Assembly (NCBI GenBank): GCA_946965045.2
Contig: OX337228.1
Location: forward strand, 6,919,077-6,983,076
Source: Epithemia pelagica
Taxonomy: Eukaryota; Bacillariophyta; Bacillariophyceae; Surirellales; Surirellaceae
Reading direction: 5' to 3'
Length of the DNA: 64,000 bases
The translations under genes were made by a program, and so were the position numbers. The notes below the pieces were generated by a model. That model did not search any database. It had not been told where the DNA came from and saw only the letters and a list, made by a program, of their open reading frames with translations. Every line of letters begins with the position of its first letter. The stretch's first letter is position 1. Positions 18,902-28,278 of the stretch are shown here, one piece after another.

Positions 18902-21229
18902 TTAGACCAATGGCGCCTGGTCGAGGTTGTTACTGCTCGGATGTGAGGATGCATTGGAAAGACTGGACACGACGACGCGAGTTGGCAGTTCTCCGGCATC
19001 GTCTTCAATAATGACAAAGCCATGGGGAACACGGGCATGAGCCAAGGCGGCCGCCATGGCGGCGGCAGGACTTTCCATGACCACTTCAACGGAATTTTGT
19101 TGAATGACCGGAATGGGTGTATGCGGCAAGGTACTCCTTGTGTTGTTGTTGTTCTTGTTCTTGCTGTTGCGAGAACAGGTTGCCACGGAATATCCGGATT
19201 GGGGTGTGCCAGTGGGATCGCCCACGGCAAAGTATCGGCCCCATCCCAAGCGACGGAAAAAGGATGTGTTGGTGTTTGAGTTGGTAGTATTGTTGGAGTT
19301 GTTGTTGTTGTTGCTGTTGCTGGTGGCTTGGTTATTGGCCGACGTGACGTTGCGAGACGACGAGACTTTGAAGGTGGAAGGATTGCGACTACTACTGGCT
19401 TCCGGCGGACTAGTACTGTTGAGAATGGCACTGTCTCGGCCACGAGACGCACTTCGCGAGGTTCCTCGACCTCGTGAAGAAGATGCCTGACGAGACGCAC
19501 TTTGGGAACGGGGACGGGTGGCAGTCTTGGCCGAAGCCGATTTGTGGTTGGACGAAGATGTTCCGTTGCGACCTCGCGAGATGCTGCGAGCATTGCGTTT
19601 CTTGGCATCGGCCCCAGCAGCAGCTGCTCCTCCTTTGAGTGCTGCGGATCGGCCTCGAGAGACACTGCGCCCTGATCGAGTCGTAGATGGTTTCTTGTTG
19701 TTGGTAGCCGTTCGTCCCCGGGAGGCACTGCGGGCTCGTGTGGGAGTTGCCGCTCGACCCGAACGTCCCCGTGAAGTGGATCGCTTCTTGGTGGTATTCT
19801 TGGGGGCCTTTTGGGTGTTGTTGTTCTTGTTCTTGTTGTGGTTGTGGTCGTCCATGGCCAAGACGACAGCTCCTGCTGCGGCGGCAGTAACCCCAACGGC
19901 CGTGGCGGCTCCCATCCCGGTAGGAGCAGCAGCCGCATCTTCCTTGTTGTGGCGGTTGTGGTTGGTGTTGGTCGGTGTCGTGGATTCCACTCCTCGTGAT
20001 TTCCGACGCGACGACGGAGTCGTGGATCGTTTGGGGGTGGACGATCGGACCAGTTTGGACGGAGAAGTTCGTCCCGACCGCCGCGGCGAAGTCGTCGTTG
20101 TCTTGTCGGGTGGTCGACCGGTCCGACTCACATATTCCAGTTCTTGTTCGACTTCGTGGGCTTCATGTTGCGGTTGCGAATGGTCCTGGACGAGCAAGAC
20201 AGGTTTGCTGCTTGCCGTGGTTTCTTCGGGATAGACGAGCTTGGTGTAGTACGAATTGGATTTTCGAGTGTGATGATGATTGTTTTGAATGCGGGGCGTC
20301 GACTGCGTCGTGGTGGTGGTCTTGGACTTGCGCGACGGTTGTGAACTTGGGGATCGGGTTTGCGGATAGGGCTGCTGGAGGTTCGGGTGGGTGTGGTGCG
20401 TAACGACGCGGCGACTGGGGGACGCCGTACGACCCGTGGGAGTCCGAGATCGACCATGCGATGGATGATGGTGGTTTCGATGAGAGGCTTGTTGTTGTTG
20501 TTCAGCTTGATCCAAGGTACTGACATTCCAGGCCATTGGCGAGGACGGTGAGGATGCATGCCGACTGTGATAGGGACTCTTGGATCGTCGTTGTCGTGGA
20601 TCGCTGCCAGACTCGACTCCTCCACGTCGTCGCGAACCAGAAGATGCGGGCATGAGGACTTGAACGGGATCCCAGGTACTACATTCTTCCGTCAAATCTT
20701 CTTCGGCCAAGCGTTGTTGCAGGGGATGGAACCGATCTTGCAAATAGACTTCGGGATATTGATCGGCATTTGTCAAGGTATCATCAAAACTTTGATTCGA
20801 ATTGGCCTGGTGCTGGTATGGTTGTTGCTGTGCGGCGGCCCATTGCGCTTGTTGCTGGGCCAATTGTTGCTGTTGCTGTTGCTGTTGTTTGTATTCCTGA
20901 TACTGGTCGACCAAGTATTGATCGTCCTTTTGATAGTGTTGCACATCATAGGCCTCGTCTCGTTGCATTCGAGGCGTGTTGCGACTGGAGGATGGCGGGT
21001 GTGGTGGTTGTTGTGGTGGTTGTCGATACTCGTCCTGTTCCGCTGCTGGATGATTCAGAACGGGTGGTGCTACGGCGACGGTGGACGAGTATCGATCCAT
21101 TCCACCATAGCCGGGAGGAGGAGGAGGAGCACCACCGCCAGCCTCGGGTGCTTTGTACCGAGGAGCATACCCCATGGTGGTGGTCGGGTCCGGACCCTCG
21201 TACGGCTGCTGCTGCTGGTGCGTCCTCAT
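18902..21229 (-). CDS. Large disordered SRGR-repeat protein (775 aa)
   Basis: Single open frame starting at ATG 21227-21229 (MRTHQQQQ). It is almost entirely low complexity: a glutamine- and proline-rich N-terminus (Q8 run at about residue 115), a serine/arginine/threonine-rich middle, and at about residues 490-640 six or more copies of a motif R-[ST]-x-S-R-G-R (RSTSRGRS, RSASRGRT, RSVSRGRS, RSISRGRN, RSASRGRD). One short hydrophobic alanine/valine segment (AVGVTAAAAGAVVLAM, about residue 460) could be a membrane span. A more ordered C-terminal part contains FFRRLGWGRYFAVGD and HGFVIIEDDAG. The repeat resembles phosphorylatable RS-type repeats of RNA-binding or cell-wall-associated diatom proteins, but no domain family is certain. 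It lies tail-to-tail with arm B and points the same way as the next gene. Confidence 0.7.
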   Translation of the reverse strand: MRTHQQQQPYEGPDPTTTMGYAPRYKAPEAGGGAPPPPPGYGGMDRYSSTVAVAPPVLNHPAAEQDEYRQPPQQPPHPPSSSRNTPRMQRDEAYDVQHYQKDDQYLVDQYQEYKQQQQQQQQLAQQQAQWAAAQQQPYQHQANSNQSFDDTLTNADQYPEVYLQDRFHPLQQRLAEEDLTEECSTWDPVQVLMPASSGSRRRGGVESGSDPRQRRSKSPYHSRHASSPSSPMAWNVSTLDQAEQQQQASHRNHHHPSHGRSRTPTGRTASPSRRVVTHHTHPNLQQPYPQTRSPSSQPSRKSKTTTTTQSTPRIQNNHHHTRKSNSYYTKLVYPEETTASSKPVLLVQDHSQPQHEAHEVEQELEYVSRTGRPPDKTTTTSPRRSGRTSPSKLVRSSTPKRSTTPSSRRKSRGVESTTPTNTNHNRHNKEDAAAAPTGMGAATAVGVTAAAAGAVVLAMDDHNHNKNKNNNTQKAPKNTTKKRSTSRGRSGRAATPTRARSASRGRTATNNKKPSTTRSGRSVSRGRSAALKGGAAAAGADAKKRNARSISRGRNGTSSSNHKSASAKTATRPRSQSASRQASSSRGRGTSRSASRGRDSAILNSTSPPEASSSRNPSTFKVSSSRNVTSANNQATSNSNNNNNSNNTTNSNTNTSFFRRLGWGRYFAVGDPTGTPQSGYSVATCSRNSKNKNNNNTRSTLPHTPIPVIQQNSVEVVMESPAAAMAAALAHARVPHGFVIIEDDAGELPTRVVVSSLSNASSHPSSNNLDQAPLV

Positions 21230-22714
21230 ATGATGGTGTTGTTTCCTTGGCAACTCCCACAACGAACAAGAGATCAAAGAGTGATAGTGAAAACGAACGA
21301 CGATATCAACACTCTATTAATTGGTCTTTTCCTCCTCTCGTGTTATGTTGTGTGTATGTTGTGCCAATCCGTTGTCCCATCTCTACTAGCTAGAGAGAGA
21401 ATAAGATGCGTTGGACGGGAACGAGTGTGGTCTAAGTAACATCATGAGGAGTGCGCCATGGTTCGGCCGGACGTATCGACGTCGGGTTGCGAAGGTGCGC
21501 CGTGCACCTCTGTCCCATGGTCCATTCCGAATTATTGTGAGATGGAGGACGGTGGGGCAACGGATACTTAGAGGATCCCGAGGTTCCTATCTATTCCTCG
21601 TTTTGCTAACTATCCCTCTTGGCTCCGTTGGCAGAACGGAATTCCGAGTCGTTGCGACTCCCGAGAACCCTGGGCCGGCGTGCCCTCGAAAACTATGTGT
21701 GCTAGCGGTGCTATCCAAAGATTCCTCCCCCTCTATGTTGGGGAACATGGATCGATCGACCATGACACACTCGAGTGCAATGCGGTTCCATCGTTTTCAT
21801 GAAGCACGGGGATCTTAACACTCACTGAATAGTACTCCATCTGGATCAAGAAGTCACCATGTCGTATGGGAGAGAGACAGAAACTCCACACAAGAGTCTA
21901 CTTTACTCGCGACTTGAGATTCAAACCATGGTGATCTCTATTCTAGATTGGACGGATTTCGGTCCCGAATGCATCCTTTGAATGCTGGAGCATTCAGGGA
22001 AACGCCTCTTGGTGAGGGTCCAACACACTAGGTATAGAAATGTAATATGAATCTAGAGAGACGAAGGATCTTTAGATGGATCCGTCATCCCCGCCGTCCC
22101 CTGTAATGTGTGCGCTAGTGTTTGTGCAAATTTCTGGGAACCTTTTTTGTCGCTCTGAGAATTGGGTCGGCCGTGTGGCTGTAGTACCTAGTTCCATCTC
22201 TCGATCAAGATCACCAGTGATCCACGTTGCATGGGAAACTCCCAAGAGTCTCTTATACCCTCGACTACTACTACTCGATTCATGTCCATGGTGATGGTTG
22301 CGTTTGTCTAATACCTAGTGCGTAACCTATGCAGATTGGGTGGTTGAACGCTGCAGCTAAATGGGAAACGCCTCTTGGTGTGAGCGTCTAACGAACTATG
22401 TACGAATGTATTATGAATCTGGAGAGAAGAAGAATCTACCTAGATGGGTCCTGTATCCGTCTTCCACAGGCCGTCCCCTGGAATGTATATGCTTGTGTTG
22501 GCGTGTTTGTGCAGACTATGGAACCTTGTAGTAGATGTCGTTTGGGGAATCGGGTCGGCCCTTTTTTGGCTTTGGTGGCCAAGAAGAAGAATCTAGATGG
22601 GCCCTGGATCCGTCGGTCCGTGCCGTCCCCTGTGTGTTTTTGTCTTTCGAGTTGGGAGCCTTGACTGTCGTTGGGGAATCGGGTCGGTCGTTTTTGGCTT
22701 TCTTTTCTAGCAAG
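21230..22714. other. Intergenic region with degenerate tandem repeats
   Basis: No gene supported. Three diverged direct repeats lie at about 22074-22170, 22445-22570 and 22590-22700. They share GATGGRTCC, CCGTCCCCTG, GGAACCTT-like and GGGTCGGYCGT strings, and the longer string GAAACGCCTCTTGGTG occurs twice (about 22001 and 22367). Confidence 0.6.
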
Positions 22715-24769
22715 TTAGGTGGCCGAGGATACGGAAAAATCCACCACGGACGACGATTCCAAGACGACGGTTCCCGTGTAATGGTCGGAATATCGCAAAA
22801 ACAAGGTTTCAATGCCCGATTCCATGCGATCTTGATGCTGCAAAAAGCTTTCAAGTTTCGACGCAGATTTCCTCGGCGGAGAGGAGGAGGAGGAGGATGG
22901 AGCATTCGTGTCGCGTGCGTCGTCTGGTTCTTTGGGTTTGGACGAATGGTCCAAGACGGTGGCGTCCCGTTCTTCAGCGACAGCGGCCGCGGTTTGTTCT
23001 CGGGGAGCCACGGCGTACTTGTCGAGTTGTACCAGCGTGTTCTTCGTCTTCTTGTTGTTCTTGTGGATCTTCTTGTCCACCAGCGAGTTTGGTGCCGAAC
23101 AAGCGACTGGTTCCAACAGATTGTCTTCGTCGTCCTCCCTGTCGTGTGGAAACTCCTCTTCCAGAGTGGTATTATGGGAGGCACACACTTCCAAGACTGT
23201 ACTACTAGGAGCTGCCGTGTCGGTTCCTTGTACCAACAAATCAGCCGATGACATGGGCGTCAAGAGACTCAACATTTCATTGGGAAACAAGAGAGAGGTC
23301 AAGGTGGAGGAGGACGAAAAGACACTTTGGTTGTCGTCCTTATCGTTGTGGTTGGCTGTCGGATAGCGACTGGCAATGGGAATAATGGGCAATCGTTCTC
23401 GGAACCATCGCTTCTTGGTGAGAGCGGTAGTACGGTTGTTATTGTTGTTCTTGGTATTGTTGTTCTTGGTTTTGTGGATGGGTTTCCCATTCTTGTGGTT
23501 GTTGCTAGTGTTTGGATTTGGAGTTGCTTTGTGATGGGTGGACGGGTACTTGGGCGGACGGGATGGGACAACAACCGGAGATACTGCTACTGGTGGCTCT
23601 GCCATTCGGGCAGAACCTTGTTCTAGCATGGGACTAGAGGACCGACGCATCATTGCAACACCACCCTTTTGTTTGTTGCTGCTATGATTGTGGTTCTTGG
23701 TTGGAGGAGGACCTCGTGCACTACTTGGTGATGGAAATCCTCCATATCCCGAACAAGGACATGCCGGAGAGTCCAATTCGTGGGGTTTTGGGTGGTTTCG
23801 ACCTTGTTGTCGTCGCCTCGAGGATGCGCTCGTACTGCTACTGTTTCCTTCCAAAGACGATCGACGACTCGGTCGGGGCTTGTTGCTGGTGTGGCTACGA
23901 GTTCCATCGGCCGAAGAGGAGGCATAGGATGCCATGGAGGATCTTCTGTGTCTTGTTGATGGTGGTGGTGGTGGTGGTGCTGTGTTTCTCTGTGGTGCCT
24001 TGTCTTGTGCATGTTCTTGTTGTTGTTGCCGATGCATCCTAGAAGAGGAACTACACGAAGACGATCGTCGTCGTCGTGCAGGATTCTCGTGAGGCATGGC
24101 TGCTACCGGATCTTTGTGTTCTTCTGGTTGGTGGTCTTGTTGAGGATTATAAGGATAGGGGTGTCCCTCGTGTGGGGGTTCCCTTTCACGCTCCTCTTGT
24201 CGGAGAACTTTGTCCTGTCTTTGCTGGTACTGTTGATATTGTTGTTGTTCCTCCCACGACGAGGGATGTGGTGTTTCAATCATAATTACCGGTGGGGGAA
24301 TGACGCCATTGTGACTGGAGCTTCGCACGGGAGGAATTCGTTCGGCTGGTTCGACAATTCTCAAGGCCCGTGGCACTCCTACTCCTGCTGCTGCTCCAAA
24401 GGATCCCTTGAAACGTCTCAGGGGAGCAGTGGGACCGTTGGGTTGCTGTTGTTGTTGTTGCTGCGCATGTTGCAGTTGTGATTTGGAGGAGACGCGCCGT
24501 TTGAGACGGTGATACTTGTTGGGAGCCTTGGGATTGCTCGCATACCAGACCGAAGGTGCATCTGCTTCCTTCTCCATTCGCAGCTTCTTGTCGTTGTCGT
24601 CGTTGCGGCTGTCGTTTTCGGTAGGAAGTATGACCACCTCGGCTGTAGTAGTACCAACAATGGTTGTGGCAGCGGTCGTGGGAGCCGTCGTCGTTGTTCG
24701 GGGAGCAGTATCCTTGGTGTTATCCTTGGTGTTATCCTTGGTGTTGGTATTGTGGGTGTTTCTCACCAT
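22715..24769 (-). CDS. Large disordered protein (684 aa)
   Basis: Open frame from ATG 24767-24769. The N-terminus has a KDNTKDNTKDT repeat encoded by a 12-bp tandem repeat, then threonine-rich sequence, then a short more ordered block VWYASNPKAPNKYHRLKRR. Glutamine, histidine, proline and serine runs follow. The C-terminal 200 residues are better structured: KKRWFRERLPIIPIASRYPT and a serine-rich acidic part, ending LESFLQHQDRMESGIETLFL and VVDFSVSSAT. No family recognised. Same orientation as the preceding SRGR protein with about 1.5 kb between them, so a shared transcript is unlikely. Confidence 0.65.
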   Translation of the reverse strand: MVRNTHNTNTKDNTKDNTKDTAPRTTTTAPTTAATTIVGTTTAEVVILPTENDSRNDDNDKKLRMEKEADAPSVWYASNPKAPNKYHRLKRRVSSKSQLQHAQQQQQQQPNGPTAPLRRFKGSFGAAAGVGVPRALRIVEPAERIPPVRSSSHNGVIPPPVIMIETPHPSSWEEQQQYQQYQQRQDKVLRQEEREREPPHEGHPYPYNPQQDHQPEEHKDPVAAMPHENPARRRRSSSCSSSSRMHRQQQQEHAQDKAPQRNTAPPPPPPSTRHRRSSMASYASSSADGTRSHTSNKPRPSRRSSLEGNSSSTSASSRRRQQGRNHPKPHELDSPACPCSGYGGFPSPSSARGPPPTKNHNHSSNKQKGGVAMMRRSSSPMLEQGSARMAEPPVAVSPVVVPSRPPKYPSTHHKATPNPNTSNNHKNGKPIHKTKNNNTKNNNNNRTTALTKKRWFRERLPIIPIASRYPTANHNDKDDNQSVFSSSSTLTSLLFPNEMLSLLTPMSSADLLVQGTDTAAPSSTVLEVCASHNTTLEEEFPHDREDDEDNLLEPVACSAPNSLVDKKIHKNNKKTKNTLVQLDKYAVAPREQTAAAVAEERDATVLDHSSKPKEPDDARDTNAPSSSSSSPPRKSASKLESFLQHQDRMESGIETLFLRYSDHYTGTVVLESSSVVDFSVSSAT

Positions 24770-25843
24770 TCTGTGATGGACTCAATGGTATTCTGAACTG
24801 GGAGGAGGAGGAAGAGAAGAGAATCACTCTCGTTCCTCAGCAGTCTCCTTGTTTCTTATGGACTCCTATAATATGTACATACAGCAGATAGAAAAGAGTG
24901 GCGTAGTGTCTCATTTTTCTCAATGCTGTTTCGGCTCATCCATTTCATCAGTTGAGAGCAGACAATGGTTCACGGCGCATCTAAGGTAGGATGTTGTTCG
25001 CCTATGTGTCTTTCTCAACGCGTCCTCTCGACTTGAGTAGTTAGAGGAAAATGGATGGGATGCGCACCATGGTTGCGTACCGAAAAAACGTCTCTACGTA
25101 TCTTTGTCTTGGTGCATAGGATTCCGCTCATGCGTTGAAGCGTTACAGTGGCGCACTGGGACTTGAATGGAGCATGACCAACGTCTTTTTGGTGGTTCAA
25201 CGGATGAGATGGGGGATGTCGTGTTTGCACGTTGTTTGGTGTGTCGGTGGTTTGTCTGTCTATACTGACTCGATGCGAGACCAAAGAAACAAGTCACTTT
25301 ACATTATAGTAGTAGAACGACGAACCGAAGGATGATGAGTCTTTGTGGTTGCGCTGTCTAGTTTGTGAGACGAAAGGATCAAGTCTCTATACAATTAGAT
25401 GCTAAAGGAGTTGTAGGAACTACGATCCGACCACGGTTTTACGCTCAACGAGTGGCTATATGGATGATTACTGATTGTTAGTCTCTCTCAAAGGGAGCGA
25501 CACAAAGAGGGAATCGCCTTTCACGCATGCGTCCGAGTCCAAGGGAAAGAACGTCTCCTCTTGAACGAATGGTGGTGTATGTCTGTACTCGTATGTATAC
25601 CCATTTCCCCGAGAAGTGTCGCCTGGCGTTCCAGATCCGTTGGCCTATTGACTGATAAATCGGAATTGGCGTTGAGGATCCGCTGGCTGTATTTGATAAA
25701 CAACAAATCGGAAGCTGTGCGTTGAGAATCCGTCTACTTGTTCTTTGAAAGGTAACAATTCGGAAGCTCGGCGTACGTCTTACGTCGAAGTACTTCTGTC
25801 ACTCCTTTTCTCACATACATAGAAAGCATTTGGTCTTTGTCGT
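24770..25843. other. Intergenic region, no gene
   Basis: Upstream of the leftward gene at 24769. Near 25680-25780 there are short degenerate repeats (CGGAAGCT, GTTGAGAATCCG). Nothing else recognised. Confidence 0.5.
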
Positions 25844-27571
25844 GTACGAGCTCCATCAATCGATATGGGTAACCGTAGTGGCCCGTGCTTTTCATACCCC
25901 CACTGTTTTTTCTACAGTGATTCTAACTTCGTAGGGACACCACTACGGTCATTTTGCACTGCGTAACACCACCATGACACACTCAAGCCGGTGTGCACCT
26001 CCAACGAAAGGTGCCAGCTCTCTTGCGACCATCAAGGATGCCTAAGAATCAAGTGTACCGTGAGGGAATGGGCGGGCAGGGATGAGTTGGCTTTTTTTAT
26101 GGACCGACGGCAAGATTTTGAAGTCTTCCTTATTTGGCATCCGAAACAGAGGAAGTGACCTTGAGAAGAAGACGACGACAACCGATAGAATGCATCCAGC
26201 AAGTCACCGATCATACGTCCGCATGCAGCAATCAACTCCTCGTCACTTAATAGACCGAGCACAACATTGGAAAGCCTCGACCGTTGGTGGCTCAAACGCA
26301 ACAAAGCTGATTTGTCCAGACAAAACAAACGTGAACCGTGGGTGGAAGGACTGCTTCTACTGCGACAGACGATGGTGGTGCCGGTGGTGCGGCTGATTCC
26401 CACAGCACAATTTGAGTGGAAGAAGGAGGGGATGCCATGAAGCTGATGGGCGGTGGTCGAAGAGCCTTGCGAGTCGACAAGACTCGGCAACAACAACAAC
26501 AACCCAAAACCCAAACACAACAATCAACTTCTCACTCCTCGCTGCCACCGAACGAACAACAACAACACTCGGCAACAACACTCGACAACGACACTCGGCG
26601 GCAAGACTCGGCGACAAGATGGTGTGGTCGTCCTCCTTCTTCTACCGTGCGACGAAACAATCAACTCCTCGTCTTTTCGTTGCCCTCACCCAACAAATCG
26701 AAGCCTCGTCCACTGGTGGTAACAAGCGACGACAACGACAACCACAAGCGGCTCAACTACAAATGGCGAAACAATCGACGACGATGTCACAGCTGATCGA
26801 TCGAATGAACGAACGAAAGAACGAACGAATGAACGACAACAACAACACTCGGCGACAACAAAAATCCAAACACAACAATCAACTACTCACCGCCACTGAT
26901 CGAACGAACGAACGAACGAATGAACAAACAACAACAAAAACAACACTCGGCAACAACAACAACAACAACAACAACAACAACCCCCACGCAACAATCAACT
27001 ATTCGCTGTCACCGAACCCTCTGCCCGAGACTGTGCCCTTCAACAACAGCAAGCGGTGACAGCGACAAGCGACGACAACGGCATGCGACAAGACAGCAAG
27101 CGGCAACAACGACAAGCGGCGACAACGACAAGCGACGACAGCGACATCCGACGACAATGACATACTCAACAATCAACTGCTCGTTTCGGCCAAACGGCAA
27201 AACATTCGGCGACCACGGCACGGCAACAGCACCATACTCAACACCGAAACGATTGCCTATTGTACGACCTACGACACAGAGAAGCATGTACTAAGCTAGA
27301 TAGATGTTCTGTACTAGTAGCTGTTTATATGCATACTCGTAGAGGAGGCGGGTTGATCATTGTGCTAGCGCCGCCTCACCATGGTGATGGTGTGGGTGCA
27401 GTTGGTGAGAAGAATCTCGCAACAAAATGTGCAAGAGCATGAGGGCAATTCATTTTACTTTAGGAAAATGTATGGTGTAGTGAATCTTGTAGGGCCGGAA
27501 GTTCAACCGAGTATCGGAAACGTGAAGCACGGGCCACTACGGTTACCCATATCGATTGATGGAGCTCGTAC
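25844..27571. mobile_element. 1.7-kb element with 47-bp terminal inverted repeats
   Basis: A perfect 47-bp inverted repeat flanks the segment: left arm 25844-25890 beginning GTACGAGCTCCATCAATCGA, right arm 27525-27571 as its reverse complement. Each arm also carries CCGTAGTGG, and the left arm has an extra inverted copy, CCACTACGG, at about 25942. The interior has no intact transposase. It contains a decayed minus-strand frame at about 26032-26520 (SNVVLGLLSDEELIAACGR) without an ATG, and AAC/ACTCGGC-rich repeats. A target-site duplication was not found, so a non-autonomous DNA transposon is inferred, not proven. Confidence 0.6.
26475..27190 (+). repeat. Degenerate CAA/ACTCGGC/GAACGAAC low-complexity array
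   Basis: About 700 bp of intermixed short repeats: (CAA)n, ACTCGGCAACAAC, CACAACAATCAACT, GAACGAACGAA and GACAACGACAAGCG. Long plus-strand open frames over it (26412-27294) reflect composition only. Confidence 0.75.
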
Positions 27572-28278
27572 GAGTACGAAAACATAATACATCCGTTGGT
27601 TTCATGTGCATGGCGCAGATTTCCGAATGGCGCACCGCTTGTGGAACGAGTGGGGTTACCGAACACAATAGCGACGCACATCCGAAACTTCCAGGGCCTC
27701 TCATTCATCAAACCAGTGACAATGAACATGTGGTTTCGTCGTCGCCAGACAACGACGATTCACCTCGAGCCTCAACAACCGTGTCGAATGCTGCGAGTGC
27801 ACCACTGCCACAAGTACTATCGCTGTCTTTGGATAGTGCAGCGTTGGATGACATGTTTGGTATTCCAAGCCAAGCCGACCATCTGCAGACAGTCCGTCGC
27901 AAGATGACGACGAACAATCACACGACAAAGAGAACATGGAAATATAAGATCGTTATATGTGGCAACCAGTGCTAAGCTAAAGGCGACAAGCTAGCTCCTC
28001 TTCTCGCCTACCTGAAGCAACAAGGTAAGTTCCTGTTTGAAACAATGAACCAATGCCACTGGTCTCGTATTCTCATGTTCTCTCTCTTGCGCAGACTCTG
28101 TCATTCCCACGGAGTACCTGGTGGACGTTGATTCAGCGATCAGGGATGGTTGAATCAATGCCTGTTTTGCGATGAAAAAACAAAGGCAGTGGTGTGGCGC
28201 GACGACGACTGGGCATTCAATCCGAAATTGAACGAAACCCCGTCGAACAATGCAAGCGCGTCGACATTGACTGGGTAG
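27559..28278 (+). pseudogene. Decayed coding fragment with one intron
   Basis: An ATG frame (27559-27975, 138 aa) overlaps the right terminal repeat and encodes an acidic, serine-rich protein with LPQVLSLSLDSAALDDMFG and a basic tail. It stops at 27973-27975. Just beyond, KLAPLLAYLKQQ, a GTAAGT...GCAG intron (28024-28095) and SVIPTEYLVDVDSAIRDG look like pieces of a real gene that then hits stops. Family unknown. Confidence 0.35.

Noticed and set aside
19518-20234. Plus-strand frames opposite the SRGR protein
   Set aside because: Antisense of a low-complexity gene with a CG/GA codon bias that removes stops; the minus-strand frame is longer and has a coherent start.
23653-24481. Plus-strand valine/leucine-rich frames resembling membrane proteins
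   Set aside because: Antisense of Q/H/N-rich coding sequence, which reads as hydrophobic residues on the other strand.
26412-27294. Long asparagine/threonine-rich frames
   Set aside because: Located in a short-repeat array with no conserved start or stop; open in all three frames.
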